Source of the DNA: an uncultured Erythrobacteraceae bacterium
GTDB lineage: Bacteria; Pseudomonadota; Alphaproteobacteria; Sphingomonadales; Sphingomonadaceae
DNA length: 13,474 nucleotides
Reading direction: 5' to 3'
Assembly (NCBI GenBank): GCA_950071875.1
Contig: CATMNW010000032.1
Span: forward strand, 1 to 13,474
Below are positions 6,487-12,493 of the stretch, piece after piece. A model generated the notes under the pieces. It saw only the letters and a program-made list of their open reading frames with translations. It was not told where the DNA came from and made no database searches. The first letter of the stretch is position 1. Every line of letters begins with the position of its first letter. The position numbers and the translations under genes were made by a program.

Positions 6487-7337
6487 TGGTCAGCTCGTTT
6501 CACCCTTTCGGTGCCGGTAAGGAACGCTACGGCGATGATCGGCATCCCGATCTACCCTGGGGATACTGGATGGTTTCGAGCGGATCCGTTCCGGGAGAAC
6601 CGCCCCTAATCGATGAGGACGGCCGTGAATGGGGATCGGTGCGCGAAGCATTCTGGATCGATCGCCTCGGTCTGCCCGCCATCCATTCCGGGTGGATGAA
6701 CGGGATCATGGAATTCATGGCGAGCTACCTCGCAATTGCCGACGGGCGCTTCGTTCCGCCGGAGGAGCGGGTCCGGGACATTTTCCTAGGTGATGGTCAC
6801 CTCGATCAGTTTTTCAGAGCCTACCTGCTGGCTGCTGGGCTGGTGAACGACACGGACGGAAGGCCGACGCCTGAAGGGCGCTCTGTGCTGCTGATGCTCA
6901 TTGCTACGCGAACGCGAGAGGATGCCGCGGAGGATGTAGGCCTCGACTGGATCTTGGCGAACCGGACGGCCGCGGGTCATGTCGAACGCATCGCTGCTGC
7001 CGAGCAGATTGAAAGGCGGGAGCGCGTCGCTGCCCGCATGGCGCATCGTTTCGCTACCGATACGATCGGCGGCGATCCGGTAGTGAAGCTGATCGGATTG
7101 CGGATCACCCGCGAGATTCCTGTGCGCAGCACCCTTTGGACGATGACCTGGCCCGATGGCGACCGTCTTGCGCGTGATCGTTTCTATCTGTGGCTTCTCG
7201 AGCGCATCGATCGCTGGGATGACTGGAGCGAAATGGTCACGCGTGACGGCGCGCGCGCCCTGACCGAACATTTTATGAAGCTGGCGTTCTGTGACCGAAC
7301 GCCCAGCAACCTCGGCTCAAGTGACACCGGAAACTGA
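6486..7337 (+). CDS. Uncharacterised 283-aa protein, last gene of exonuclease operon
   Basis: I do not recognise the family. It is a soluble, mixed alpha/beta-looking protein with no signal peptide or membrane span. The N-terminal region is Trp/Pro/Gly-rich (HPDLPWGYWMVSSG, about 21-34, and DEDGREWGSVREAFWIDRLG). The middle, from about 100 to 200, is helical with many charged residues (ERVRDIFLG, then RTREDAAEDVGLDWILANR and AAEQIERRERVAARMAHRF). The C-terminal third includes STLWTMTWPDGDRLARDRFYLWLLERIDRWDDW. ATG 6486 overlaps the previous stop by one base; the GTG at 6483 would add one residue. The final segment is low in hydrophobicity and ends 56 bp from the tRNA-Cys 3' end. Position and overlap suggest it works with the preceding three products. 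Confidence 0.78.
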   Translation: MVSSFHPFGAGKERYGDDRHPDLPWGYWMVSSGSVPGEPPLIDEDGREWGSVREAFWIDRLGLPAIHSGWMNGIMEFMASYLAIADGRFVPPEERVRDIFLGDGHLDQFFRAYLLAAGLVNDTDGRPTPEGRSVLLMLIATRTREDAAEDVGLDWILANRTAAGHVERIAAAEQIERRERVAARMAHRFATDTIGGDPVVKLIGLRITREIPVRSTLWTMTWPDGDRLARDRFYLWLLERIDRWDDWSEMVTRDGARALTEHFMKLAFCDRTPSNLGSSDTGN

Positions 7338-7393
7338 CGTCTTCGGGGCTAGATCGAAATCTGAGCAGTCTTTGCGCGAAATCCGCAGAGAAG

Positions 7394-7467
7394 TGGAGGC
7401 CCGAGCCGGAATCGAACCGGCGTGCAAGGATTTGCAGTCCTCTGCGTAACCACTCCGCCATCGGGCC
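7394..7467 (-). tRNA. tRNA-Cys (GCA), CCA encoded
   Basis: Read on the minus strand, 74 nt including the genomic CCA (7396-7394). The acceptor arms GGCCCGA (5') and TCGGGCC (3') pair perfectly with a T discriminator. The T-arm has GGTTCGATTCC, and the anticodon loop CTGCAAA carries GCA flanked by a short stem (AGGA/TCCT). The 3' end points left, toward the accessory block. Confidence 0.96.
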
Positions 7468-7498
7468 TCGCCCACACCTCTCGGTTGCGGGAAGCGGC

Positions 7499-7527
7499 GC
7501 ACTAGCGATTCTCTGACCCAAAGGCAA
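7499..7527 (-). promoter_or_regulatory. Candidate promoter for tRNA-Cys
   Basis: On the minus strand TTGCCT (7527-7522) and TAGTGC (7504-7499) are 17 bp apart and about 32 bp upstream of the tRNA 5' end. Both hexamers match sigma-70 consensus only in part. The rest of the gap 7470-7593 shows no gene. Confidence 0.35.
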
Positions 7528-7593
7528 TCGCCTCTGAACGCCTTACGTAACGTCACACTGGACCCGTGGCCCGAATGCGGCAATCGTGCCTGC

Positions 7594-8373
7594 ATGAGCA
7601 TAGCCAATCTCCTCGATCCGATCACCGCCGATGGTGGCGAAACGCGTTTTTCCGGTCTCGAAAACTGGATGCAGGGCCGGACGCTTTACGGCGGGGCATC
7701 GGCGCTGATCGCCTATACCGCCGCGGTGCGCGCCTTTCCCGACCTGCCCCCGCTTCGCGCCGGCCAGGTGGCCTTCGTCGCGCCGACCGGCCCGCAACTG
7801 GAACTGCGGCGCGAAATCGTGCGGCAGGGGCGCAACGTCGCGCAGGTGCGCAGCGAAATCTGGTGCGAAGGCGAATGCACGCTGACCGCGTTCTTCCTGT
7901 TCGGCACCGCGCGGGAACCCAATGCGGTGCATCCGGCCGCCCCGGTTGCCGACTGGCCCGGCGCGCCGGAGGATCAGGAGCCTGCGATGAAGGGCAAGGG
8001 CCCCGCCTTCATCCAGAACAATTTCGAAATTTTGCGTGCACAGGACATGCAGGGCCCGGGCGATCCGGTGGTGCGGCGCTGGGCGCGGCTGGCGGACCGC
8101 GAAGGGCTCGATCCGGTGAGCGAGCTTATCCTCTTGGGCGATGTCCTGCCCCCCGGCGCCATGCGGGCGATGAAGCGGCAGGGACCGATCAGTTCGATCA
8201 ACTGGAGCTTCAACCTGCTCGACACCGCGCCTGCGACCCGTGACGGCTGGTGGCTGAGCGAGAATGCCAGCCAGCACGCCGATGCCGGCTATTCGAGCGA
8301 ACGGCTGCGGCTGTGGAATGCCGACGGCAAGCAGGTTCTTGAAGGCATGCAGTGCGCGGCGATCTTCGGCTGA
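7594..8373 (+). CDS. Acyl-CoA thioesterase-family protein (double hot-dog, TesB-like)
   Basis: A 259-aa protein of the TesB-like/4HBT_3 thioesterase group, which hydrolyse acyl-CoA to free acid and CoA in the cytoplasm. Family landmarks are NWMQGRTLYGGASALIAYTAA (24-44), VAPTGPQLELRREIVRQGRNVAQVRSEIW in the first hot-dog unit, and the closing half DGWWLSENASQHADAGYSSERLRLWNADGKQVLEGMQ. The length is near that of a double hot-dog protein (about 260-290 aa). No good ribosome site precedes ATG 7594; I keep this start because the homologous region begins right after it. The gene stands alone, downstream of the tRNA and convergent with the HTH gene. The presence of phaC and a crotonase nearby fits general acyl-CoA metabolism, but no operon links them. 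Confidence 0.85.
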   Translation: MSIANLLDPITADGGETRFSGLENWMQGRTLYGGASALIAYTAAVRAFPDLPPLRAGQVAFVAPTGPQLELRREIVRQGRNVAQVRSEIWCEGECTLTAFFLFGTAREPNAVHPAAPVADWPGAPEDQEPAMKGKGPAFIQNNFEILRAQDMQGPGDPVVRRWARLADREGLDPVSELILLGDVLPPGAMRAMKRQGPISSINWSFNLLDTAPATRDGWWLSENASQHADAGYSSERLRLWNADGKQVLEGMQCAAIFG

Positions 8374-8381
8374 GGCATACA

Positions 8382-8472
8382 GGGTGACAAAGGTGACAGC
8401 GTGTCACCCGTGTCCTACCTGTTCCAAGCGATTGAATTACAGATATATTTGTGCAAGCAGAGCCGGGTGACA
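8382..8472. repeat. GGTGACA repeat cluster with a palindrome, between convergent genes
   Basis: GGTGACA occurs at 8383-8389, 8392-8398 and 8466-8472, and the reverse complement TGTCACC lies at 8402-8408. The copy at 8392-8398 forms a palindrome with 8402-8408 (7-bp arms, 3-bp loop GCG), and GGGTGACA at 8382-8389 can pair with TGTCACCC at 8402-8409 instead. It lies between convergent genes, so it may act as a bidirectional transcription stop, although there is no T-run. It might also be an intergenic repeat of the genome or a protein site. Confidence 0.55.
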
Positions 8473-8492
8473 CTTCTCCCGTTCGCTTGTCG

Positions 8493-9053
8493 CTAGGCAC
8501 CATCGGAAAAGCGGGCATCGGCTTCCAGATCGCTGTCGTCGAGCCAGTTTTCCGGCCCGCGCTCCACCCGGTCGCAAAGCGGATCGAGATCATCGGGTTC
8601 GAAGGCGGCCGCCGGTTCCCAGTCGCGCACGGGTCGGGGCGCGAACTGCGCGCGCATGGCGAGTAATGCCACTGTCAGCCGTTCGTCGAACTTGCGCGAC
8701 GTGCCGATCAGTTCGCCCTGGTGGTAGTGCGGCACCTCGACCCCGTGCAATGCCCTCTCGAGCGCGGCTTCGGCCAGCACGTCGAACCGTGTGATGAAGG
8801 CCGCGTCCCACGCCTTGTCGAAAGGCTTGCCCCGCAACCGCGCGCGCAAGCGATAGGCCGATTGCCGGCTCATCCCCACCGCCTTAGCGGCAGCGGATAC
8901 GCTGTGGCTGGCCCCCAGTTCGCGCAGGAACGCAGCCTGTCGCGCTGGTGTCCAGCCGTCATGGCGGGCGGTGTCGATGGTGGCGGGAAGCTGCGCATCG
9001 GCGGTGTCGTCACCGGCGGGCGCAAACGAAGCGGGGTGCGGTTGGTCTGTCAT
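8493..9053 (-). CDS. Helix-turn-helix domain protein, function unknown
   Basis: A 186-aa protein with a probably disordered N-terminus (about 1-30). A compact DNA-binding segment follows: GWTPARQAAFLRELGASHSVSAAAKAVGMSRQSAYRLR, with the HTH at about 51-72. The remaining part contains KPFDKAWDAAF, a helical stretch AEAALERALHGVEVPHY, and an acidic Asp/Glu-rich tail (about 150-185). I chose ATG 9053 because the reading frame farther upstream (to 9419) has no protein-like features. No clear Shine-Dalgarno precedes it, so the start is moderately certain. It resembles a family I recall as conserved in Sphingomonadales (terminase-small-subunit-like HTH layout) without a known role. It converges with the thioesterase gene and is divergent from the DUF2939-like gene; the 99-bp gap to the mini-ORF at 9153 must hold any promoters. 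Confidence 0.8.
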   Translation of the reverse strand: MTDQPHPASFAPAGDDTADAQLPATIDTARHDGWTPARQAAFLRELGASHSVSAAAKAVGMSRQSAYRLRARLRGKPFDKAWDAAFITRFDVLAEAALERALHGVEVPHYHQGELIGTSRKFDERLTVALLAMRAQFAPRPVRDWEPAAAFEPDDLDPLCDRVERGPENWLDDSDLEADARFSDGA

Positions 9054-9152
9054 CCGCGAAGATAAGCCAAATTCGGCGCGAGTAGGAAAGTCAAAAACCT
9101 TGCCTGGGACAGTCGCCAATTCTAGCTTGGCGAGAACATGGAGGAATGCCGG

Positions 9153-9212
9153 ATGATCCGCAATCAATCCGCATTTAGCAACGTATCTCGAATACCGTCT
9201 GATCGACCGTGA
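9153..9212 (+). CDS. 19-residue leader-like mini-ORF coupled to the next gene
   Basis: A very short ORF, MIRNQSAFSNVSRIPSDRP. Its ATG has GGAGGA (9140-9145) at 7 nt, the best ribosome site in this region. The stop forms a GTGA with the GTG start of the next gene at 9209, which has no ribosome site of its own. A longer version from ATG 9138 adds five residues in the same frame. It may be a translational-coupling leader rather than a functional peptide. Whether it is translated is not shown. Confidence 0.45.
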   Translation: MIRNQSAFSNVSRIPSDRP

Positions 9213-9733
9213 AGTTACGGCGTCTACTTGCAGCCGCGATGCTCGTCGGTGCGATACTGTTTGCAGCGTGGTATGTATTTTCTCCTCGACTGGCGATATC
9301 CCAACTCGGCGATCGTAACGCAGCGCCGGAAGATCTGCTTGCGCTGTACGATCGAGAAAATGTGCGATCGGCCTTCGAACAGCAGATGGTGCCGGGGGTG
9401 GACAGGTACGCGCCCCCAATCACCAAGCGCGTCTTGCTGGATGCGATGTCGGATCCCAGAGCCGTGCGAGCCTTCATCAGCGAGCCTTATGGCGATTGGC
9501 AATTTGCTGCTTTCGACGGATTGCCCGACGAACTTCGAATCGAAGAACCAGAGGGGGCGATGCCCCGCGTGATGGAAATCACCGAAAGCTGGGAGTTCAC
9601 CCGTACAAACTTCGATGAAGTTATCGCATCTCCCGCCGACCGTGAGGATCAGGAAGGCAACGCATATCGATTTGAGCGAAACGGACTGAATTGGCGCTTG
9701 GTCGCCATAATATTACCGCGCCCGATCGGTTGA
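9209..9733 (+). CDS. DUF2939-like exported or membrane-anchored protein
   Basis: A 174-aa protein beginning with a basic N-terminus and one hydrophobic segment (about 5-24, LAAAMLVGAILFAAWYVF), so it is likely anchored in, or secreted across, the inner membrane. The following SPRLAISQLGDRNAAPEDLLALYDRENVRSAF (about 26-56) resembles the start of DUF2939 domains (SPY.AL..L..A....D...L...VD...LR). The end contains NAYRFERNGLNWRLVAIILP, a beta-like close. The resemblance is by eye, and no function is known to me. The GTG start lacks a Shine-Dalgarno and overlaps the stop of the mini-ORF at 9153, so its translation may depend on it. Its codons look less GC-biased than those of alaC or phaC, which may mean a different origin. 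Confidence 0.7.
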   Translation: MKLRRLLAAAMLVGAILFAAWYVFSPRLAISQLGDRNAAPEDLLALYDRENVRSAFEQQMVPGVDRYAPPITKRVLLDAMSDPRAVRAFISEPYGDWQFAAFDGLPDELRIEEPEGAMPRVMEITESWEFTRTNFDEVIASPADREDQEGNAYRFERNGLNWRLVAIILPRPIG

Positions 9734-9742
9734 GGGGTATCC

Positions 9743-9826
9743 ATGTACAAGAACGAAAATGGTTTCGATTTACGAAGAATGCCCCAGCGCTCTGAAATCG
9801 GAACTTCGTGGTTCGGTATGTCATGA
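9743..9826 (+). CDS. 27-residue mini-ORF upstream of the GFA-family gene
   Basis: A short frame starting at ATG 9743 with AGGGG (9733-9737) at 5 nt. It ends in TGA at 9824-9826, overlapping an in-frame ATG at 9823 of the downstream GFA-family gene (ATGA). The peptide is Arg/Ser-rich with no motif I recognise; it begins MYKNENGFDL. The same architecture as the mini-ORF at 9153 suggests translational coupling, or remnants of older genes. Confidence 0.35.
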   Translation: MYKNENGFDLRRMPQRSEIGTSWFGMS

Positions 9827-9837
9827 AGGATCGACCG

Positions 9838-10278
9838 ATGAATCTGACTGGTGCCTGTCTTTGCAAGGCCATTACCGTCCATCTTCCCACCGGGAAAAAC
9901 GATGTAGGCGTTTGCCATTGCGCCATGTGTCGAAAATGGAACAGCGGACCCTGGATGTCGCTTCAGGTACCGAATGCCGAAGTGACTGGCGATACACTGA
10001 TCGTCTACAAGTCTTCGGCCTTCGCGGAGCGAGGTTTCTGCGCGCAATGCGGATCACACATCTTCCATCGCCCGCAGGATGGGCCCGAATTGGCGATTTC
10101 AGCAGGCCTGTTCGAACCCGATGGTCAATACATCGCCCGTGAAATCTGCTTCGACGACAAGCCGCCCTTCTATGAATTCGTGGCTCGAAGCGAACGCCGG
10201 ACAACTGCCAGCATGGCGCGCGAATGGCTGCCTCGATTGATCATTAGACGGATCGCCCGCTGGTTTTCCGGAAGGTGA
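9838..10278 (+). CDS. GFA-family zinc-binding protein (CENP-V/GFA domain)
   Basis: A 146-aa protein of the glutathione-dependent formaldehyde-activating enzyme family. Zinc-binding cysteines are in their usual pattern: GACLCKA (Cys7, Cys9), CHCAMCRKW (Cys26, Cys28, Cys31) and FCAQCGSHIF (Cys68, Cys71). The family includes Gfa, which speeds S-hydroxymethylglutathione formation, but many members have unproven activity, so no specific reaction is claimed. I prefer ATG 9838 because the GFA fold normally begins with a few residues before the first CxC, and AAGGA (9826-9830) is 7 nt away; ATG 9823 (five more residues) overlaps the upstream mini-ORF stop and is a real alternative. The Arg-rich C-terminal tail (LIIRRIARWF) could be a short amphipathic helix. 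Confidence 0.88.
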   Translation: MNLTGACLCKAITVHLPTGKNDVGVCHCAMCRKWNSGPWMSLQVPNAEVTGDTLIVYKSSAFAERGFCAQCGSHIFHRPQDGPELAISAGLFEPDGQYIAREICFDDKPPFYEFVARSERRTTASMAREWLPRLIIRRIARWFSGR

Positions 10279-10350
10279 CATGTGCGGTGCTATGGTGCGC
10301 AGTCTGACCTTGCGAACCATTGATCACAATCGCCTGCCGACGAACGCAGA

Positions 10351-11145
10351 TTAGCTGAACTTCGGCGGCCTTTTCTGCATTTCCGCCATCCCCGCTTCGA
10401 CCTGGTTGGGCGTACGCATGATGCCGTCCTGTTCTTCGCTTTCGGCCATCAGGATCGCGTCTTCGCCTTCTTCCTGCATCACCTTGAACAGGCGCTTGGC
10501 GCCGCGGATCGCGTCGGGGTTCTTGTTGGCGATCGTTTCGGCGATCGCCGTTGCGCGTGCCAGCGGGTCGTCTTCCAGCATGGTGGCAAAGCCGATGCCC
10601 AGCGCTTCTTCGCCCGAGAATTCGCGGTTGGTATAGGTCAGTTCGCGCAAGGTATCGTCGCGTACCAGGCCGCGCCACAGGGCATAGCCGCCCATGTCGG
10701 GCACGAGGCCCCATTTCATTTCCATCACCGCCATGCGCGTTTCGGGATGGACCACGCGGATGTCGGCGCCACTGGCGATCTGCAGCCCGCCGCCGAAGCA
10801 TACGCCGTGTACCGCGGCGATTACCGGCACGGGGCATTTGCGCCACGTCATCGCGGCTTCTTGCGCGCGGTTGGCATTGCCATGCGTCCGCTCTGCCAGC
10901 TTGGCCTGCGGATTGGATCCGCCATTCGCCATGCTGGACAGATCGAGGCCGGCGCAAAAGGCCCGGCCTTCGCCCGACAGCACCGCCACGCGCAGGCCTT
11001 CCATCGAGCGCAGCGCCTCACCCGCTTCGAGGATCGCCTCGAACTGGGTGGGGTCCAGCGCATTCATCTTGTCGCCGCGGGTGAAGCGCACCTGCGCCAC
11101 GCCATTGTCGGCAAGGTCAATCGAAACGCGATCGTGGAAGTTCAT
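10351..11145 (-). CDS. Crotonase-fold (enoyl-CoA hydratase/isomerase family) protein
   Basis: A 264-aa acyl-CoA-binding enzyme of the crotonase superfamily. The oxyanion-hole regions GEGRAFCAGLDLS (58-70) and HGVCFGGGLQIASGADI (113-129) are intact. Of the two glutamates used by classical hydratases, the second is plausibly Glu142 (MAVMEMKWGLVPDMGG), while the first position, in GGG-x-E, is Gln122. The enzyme may therefore be an isomerase, a thioesterase-like or another crotonase rather than a normal 2-enoyl-CoA hydratase. ATG 11145 is preceded by AGAGGA (minus strand, 11152-11157) at 6 nt. It lies 32 bp downstream of the aminotransferase gene on the same strand, probably in one transcript. 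The longer frame up to 11625 only overlaps that gene. Confidence 0.9.
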   Translation of the reverse strand: MNFHDRVSIDLADNGVAQVRFTRGDKMNALDPTQFEAILEAGEALRSMEGLRVAVLSGEGRAFCAGLDLSSMANGGSNPQAKLAERTHGNANRAQEAAMTWRKCPVPVIAAVHGVCFGGGLQIASGADIRVVHPETRMAVMEMKWGLVPDMGGYALWRGLVRDDTLRELTYTNREFSGEEALGIGFATMLEDDPLARATAIAETIANKNPDAIRGAKRLFKVMQEEGEDAILMAESEEQDGIMRTPNQVEAGMAEMQKRPPKFS

Positions 11146-11177
11146 ATGCTGTCCTCTCAATCCTCTTATGTATCGCT

Positions 11178-12359
11178 TCAGCTGCGCTCGGCAAGGAAAC
11201 GCTTGATGTTGCGCGCCGCCTGCCGGATCCGCTGCTCGTTTTCGACCATGGCGATGCGAACGTAGCCTTCGCCCTCTTCGCCGAAGCCGACACCCGCGGC
11301 CACCGCCACTTCGGCGTGCTCCAGGAGCTGCTTGGAAAATTCCAGGCTGCCCATTTCCTCGAACCCCGGTGGCAGCTTGGCCCAGGTGAACATGCTGGCG
11401 GGGGGTGAGGGAATATCCCAGCCCGCCCGGGCGAAGCTTTCGACCATCACGTCGCGGCGGTGCTGGTAGCGTTGCCGGTTCTGTTCGACCACGTCCTGCG
11501 GGCCGTTGAGTGCCGCGCATGCCGCCGCCTGGATCGGCGTGAATGCCCCGTAATCGAGGTAGGATTTCACCCGCGTAAGCGCAGCCACCAGTTCGCGGTT
11601 GCCGACGCAGAAGCCGATCCGCCACCCTGCCATGGAGAAGGTTTTCGACATGGATGTGAATTCGACCGCCACGTCCTTGGCGCCGGGTACCTCCAGGATC
11701 GATCGGGTGGGTTTGCCGTCGTAATAGAGTTCCGAATAGGCGAGGTCGGACAGGATCCAGACCTTGTTTTCCCGCGCCCAGTCGACCAGCCGTTCGTAAA
11801 AGGCGAGATCGACCGTTTCGGCCGTGGGATTGCTGGGGTAGTTTACCACCAGCACCGTCGGACGCGGCACGGTGTAGGCCATCGCATTGTCCAGCGCCTT
11901 CCAGTAATGTTCGTCAGGCGTGGTCGGCACGCTACGGATCGTGGCGCCGGCGATGATGAAGCCATAGGTGTGGATCGGATAGGCCGGGCTGGGCGCAAGG
12001 ATCACATCGCCCGGCGCGCTGATCGCGGTGGCCATTGACGACAGGCCTTCTTTCGAGCCCATCGTGACCACCACCTCGCTTGCCGGATCCAGTTCGACCC
12101 CGAAGCGGCGCTGGTAGTAATTCGCCTGCGCCTTGCGCAGCCCGGGAATGCCCTTGGACTGCGAATAGCCGTGCGCGGTCGGCTTGGCCGCGACTTCGCA
12201 CAATTTGTCGATCACGTGCTGGGGTGGCGGCTGGTCGGGATTGCCCATGCCGAGGTCGATAATGTCGCGCCCGGCCTGCCGCGCCGCATGCCGCATCGCG
12301 TTCACTTCGGCGATGACATAGGGGGGCATGCGTTTGATGCGGTAGAAATCGTCGGACAT
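11178..12359 (-). CDS. alaC: AlaC-type class I/II aminotransferase (PLP)
   Basis: A 393-aa pyridoxal-phosphate enzyme that closely follows the pattern I remember for E. coli AlaC (glutamate-pyruvate transaminase), along its whole length. PLP-site residues are visible: the Schiff-base lysine Lys239 in SMSKTFSMAGWRIGF, Asn173 in NYPSNPTA, Asp205 and Tyr208 in SDLAYSELYYDG, and carboxylate-binding Arg368 in YVRIAM. Other shared blocks are HGYSQSKGIPGLR, GSKEGL, YPIHTYGFIIAGA and VKSYLDYGAFTPIQAAA. I choose ATG 12359 (AAAGG at 6 nt); the GTG at 12389 would add 10 residues. Databases often label such proteins LL-diaminopimelate aminotransferase, but sequence alone does not distinguish that activity. 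It is transcribed with the crotonase gene and divergently from phaC. Confidence 0.9.
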   Translation of the reverse strand: MSDDFYRIKRMPPYVIAEVNAMRHAARQAGRDIIDLGMGNPDQPPPQHVIDKLCEVAAKPTAHGYSQSKGIPGLRKAQANYYQRRFGVELDPASEVVVTMGSKEGLSSMATAISAPGDVILAPSPAYPIHTYGFIIAGATIRSVPTTPDEHYWKALDNAMAYTVPRPTVLVVNYPSNPTAETVDLAFYERLVDWARENKVWILSDLAYSELYYDGKPTRSILEVPGAKDVAVEFTSMSKTFSMAGWRIGFCVGNRELVAALTRVKSYLDYGAFTPIQAAACAALNGPQDVVEQNRQRYQHRRDVMVESFARAGWDIPSPPASMFTWAKLPPGFEEMGSLEFSKQLLEHAEVAVAAGVGFGEEGEGYVRIAMVENEQRIRQAARNIKRFLAERS

Positions 12360-12493
12360 TCGGGGCCTTTCGGGCGTTGGGGTTTTCACACTGATTACCT
12401 ATTCACCGTGCAGGTGCAATCGGGCTAGGTGCGCAATGGCGCGCAATATCCTATGGTCAGCCCAACACGCGCTTGACCGCACGAGGAGCGAGA
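12360..12493. promoter_or_regulatory. Divergent intergenic region of alaC and phaC with GCGCAAT repeat
   Basis: This 134-bp gap should hold both promoters. Its left part is more AT-rich (around 12383-12402). GCGCAAT occurs at 12431-12437 and 12441-12447, exactly 10 bp apart, and GCAAT also at 12416-12420, so the same face of the helix carries related sites, which might bind a regulator. No clear -35/-10 pair is convincing. The phaC ribosome site is GAGGAG at 12483-12488. Confidence 0.4.

Noticed and set aside
7543..8277. 244-codon minus-strand ORF
   Set aside because: Antisense to the thioesterase gene and rich in His/Arg without motifs.
9054..9419. N-terminal extension of the HTH protein
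   Set aside because: The extra 122 residues are low-complexity in character and lie antisense to the DUF2939-like gene; ATG 9053 gives a normal-looking protein.
11146..11625. N-terminal extension of the crotonase protein
   Set aside because: It overlaps the aminotransferase gene on the same strand in another frame and looks Arg/Gly-rich; ATG 11145 has a good ribosome site.
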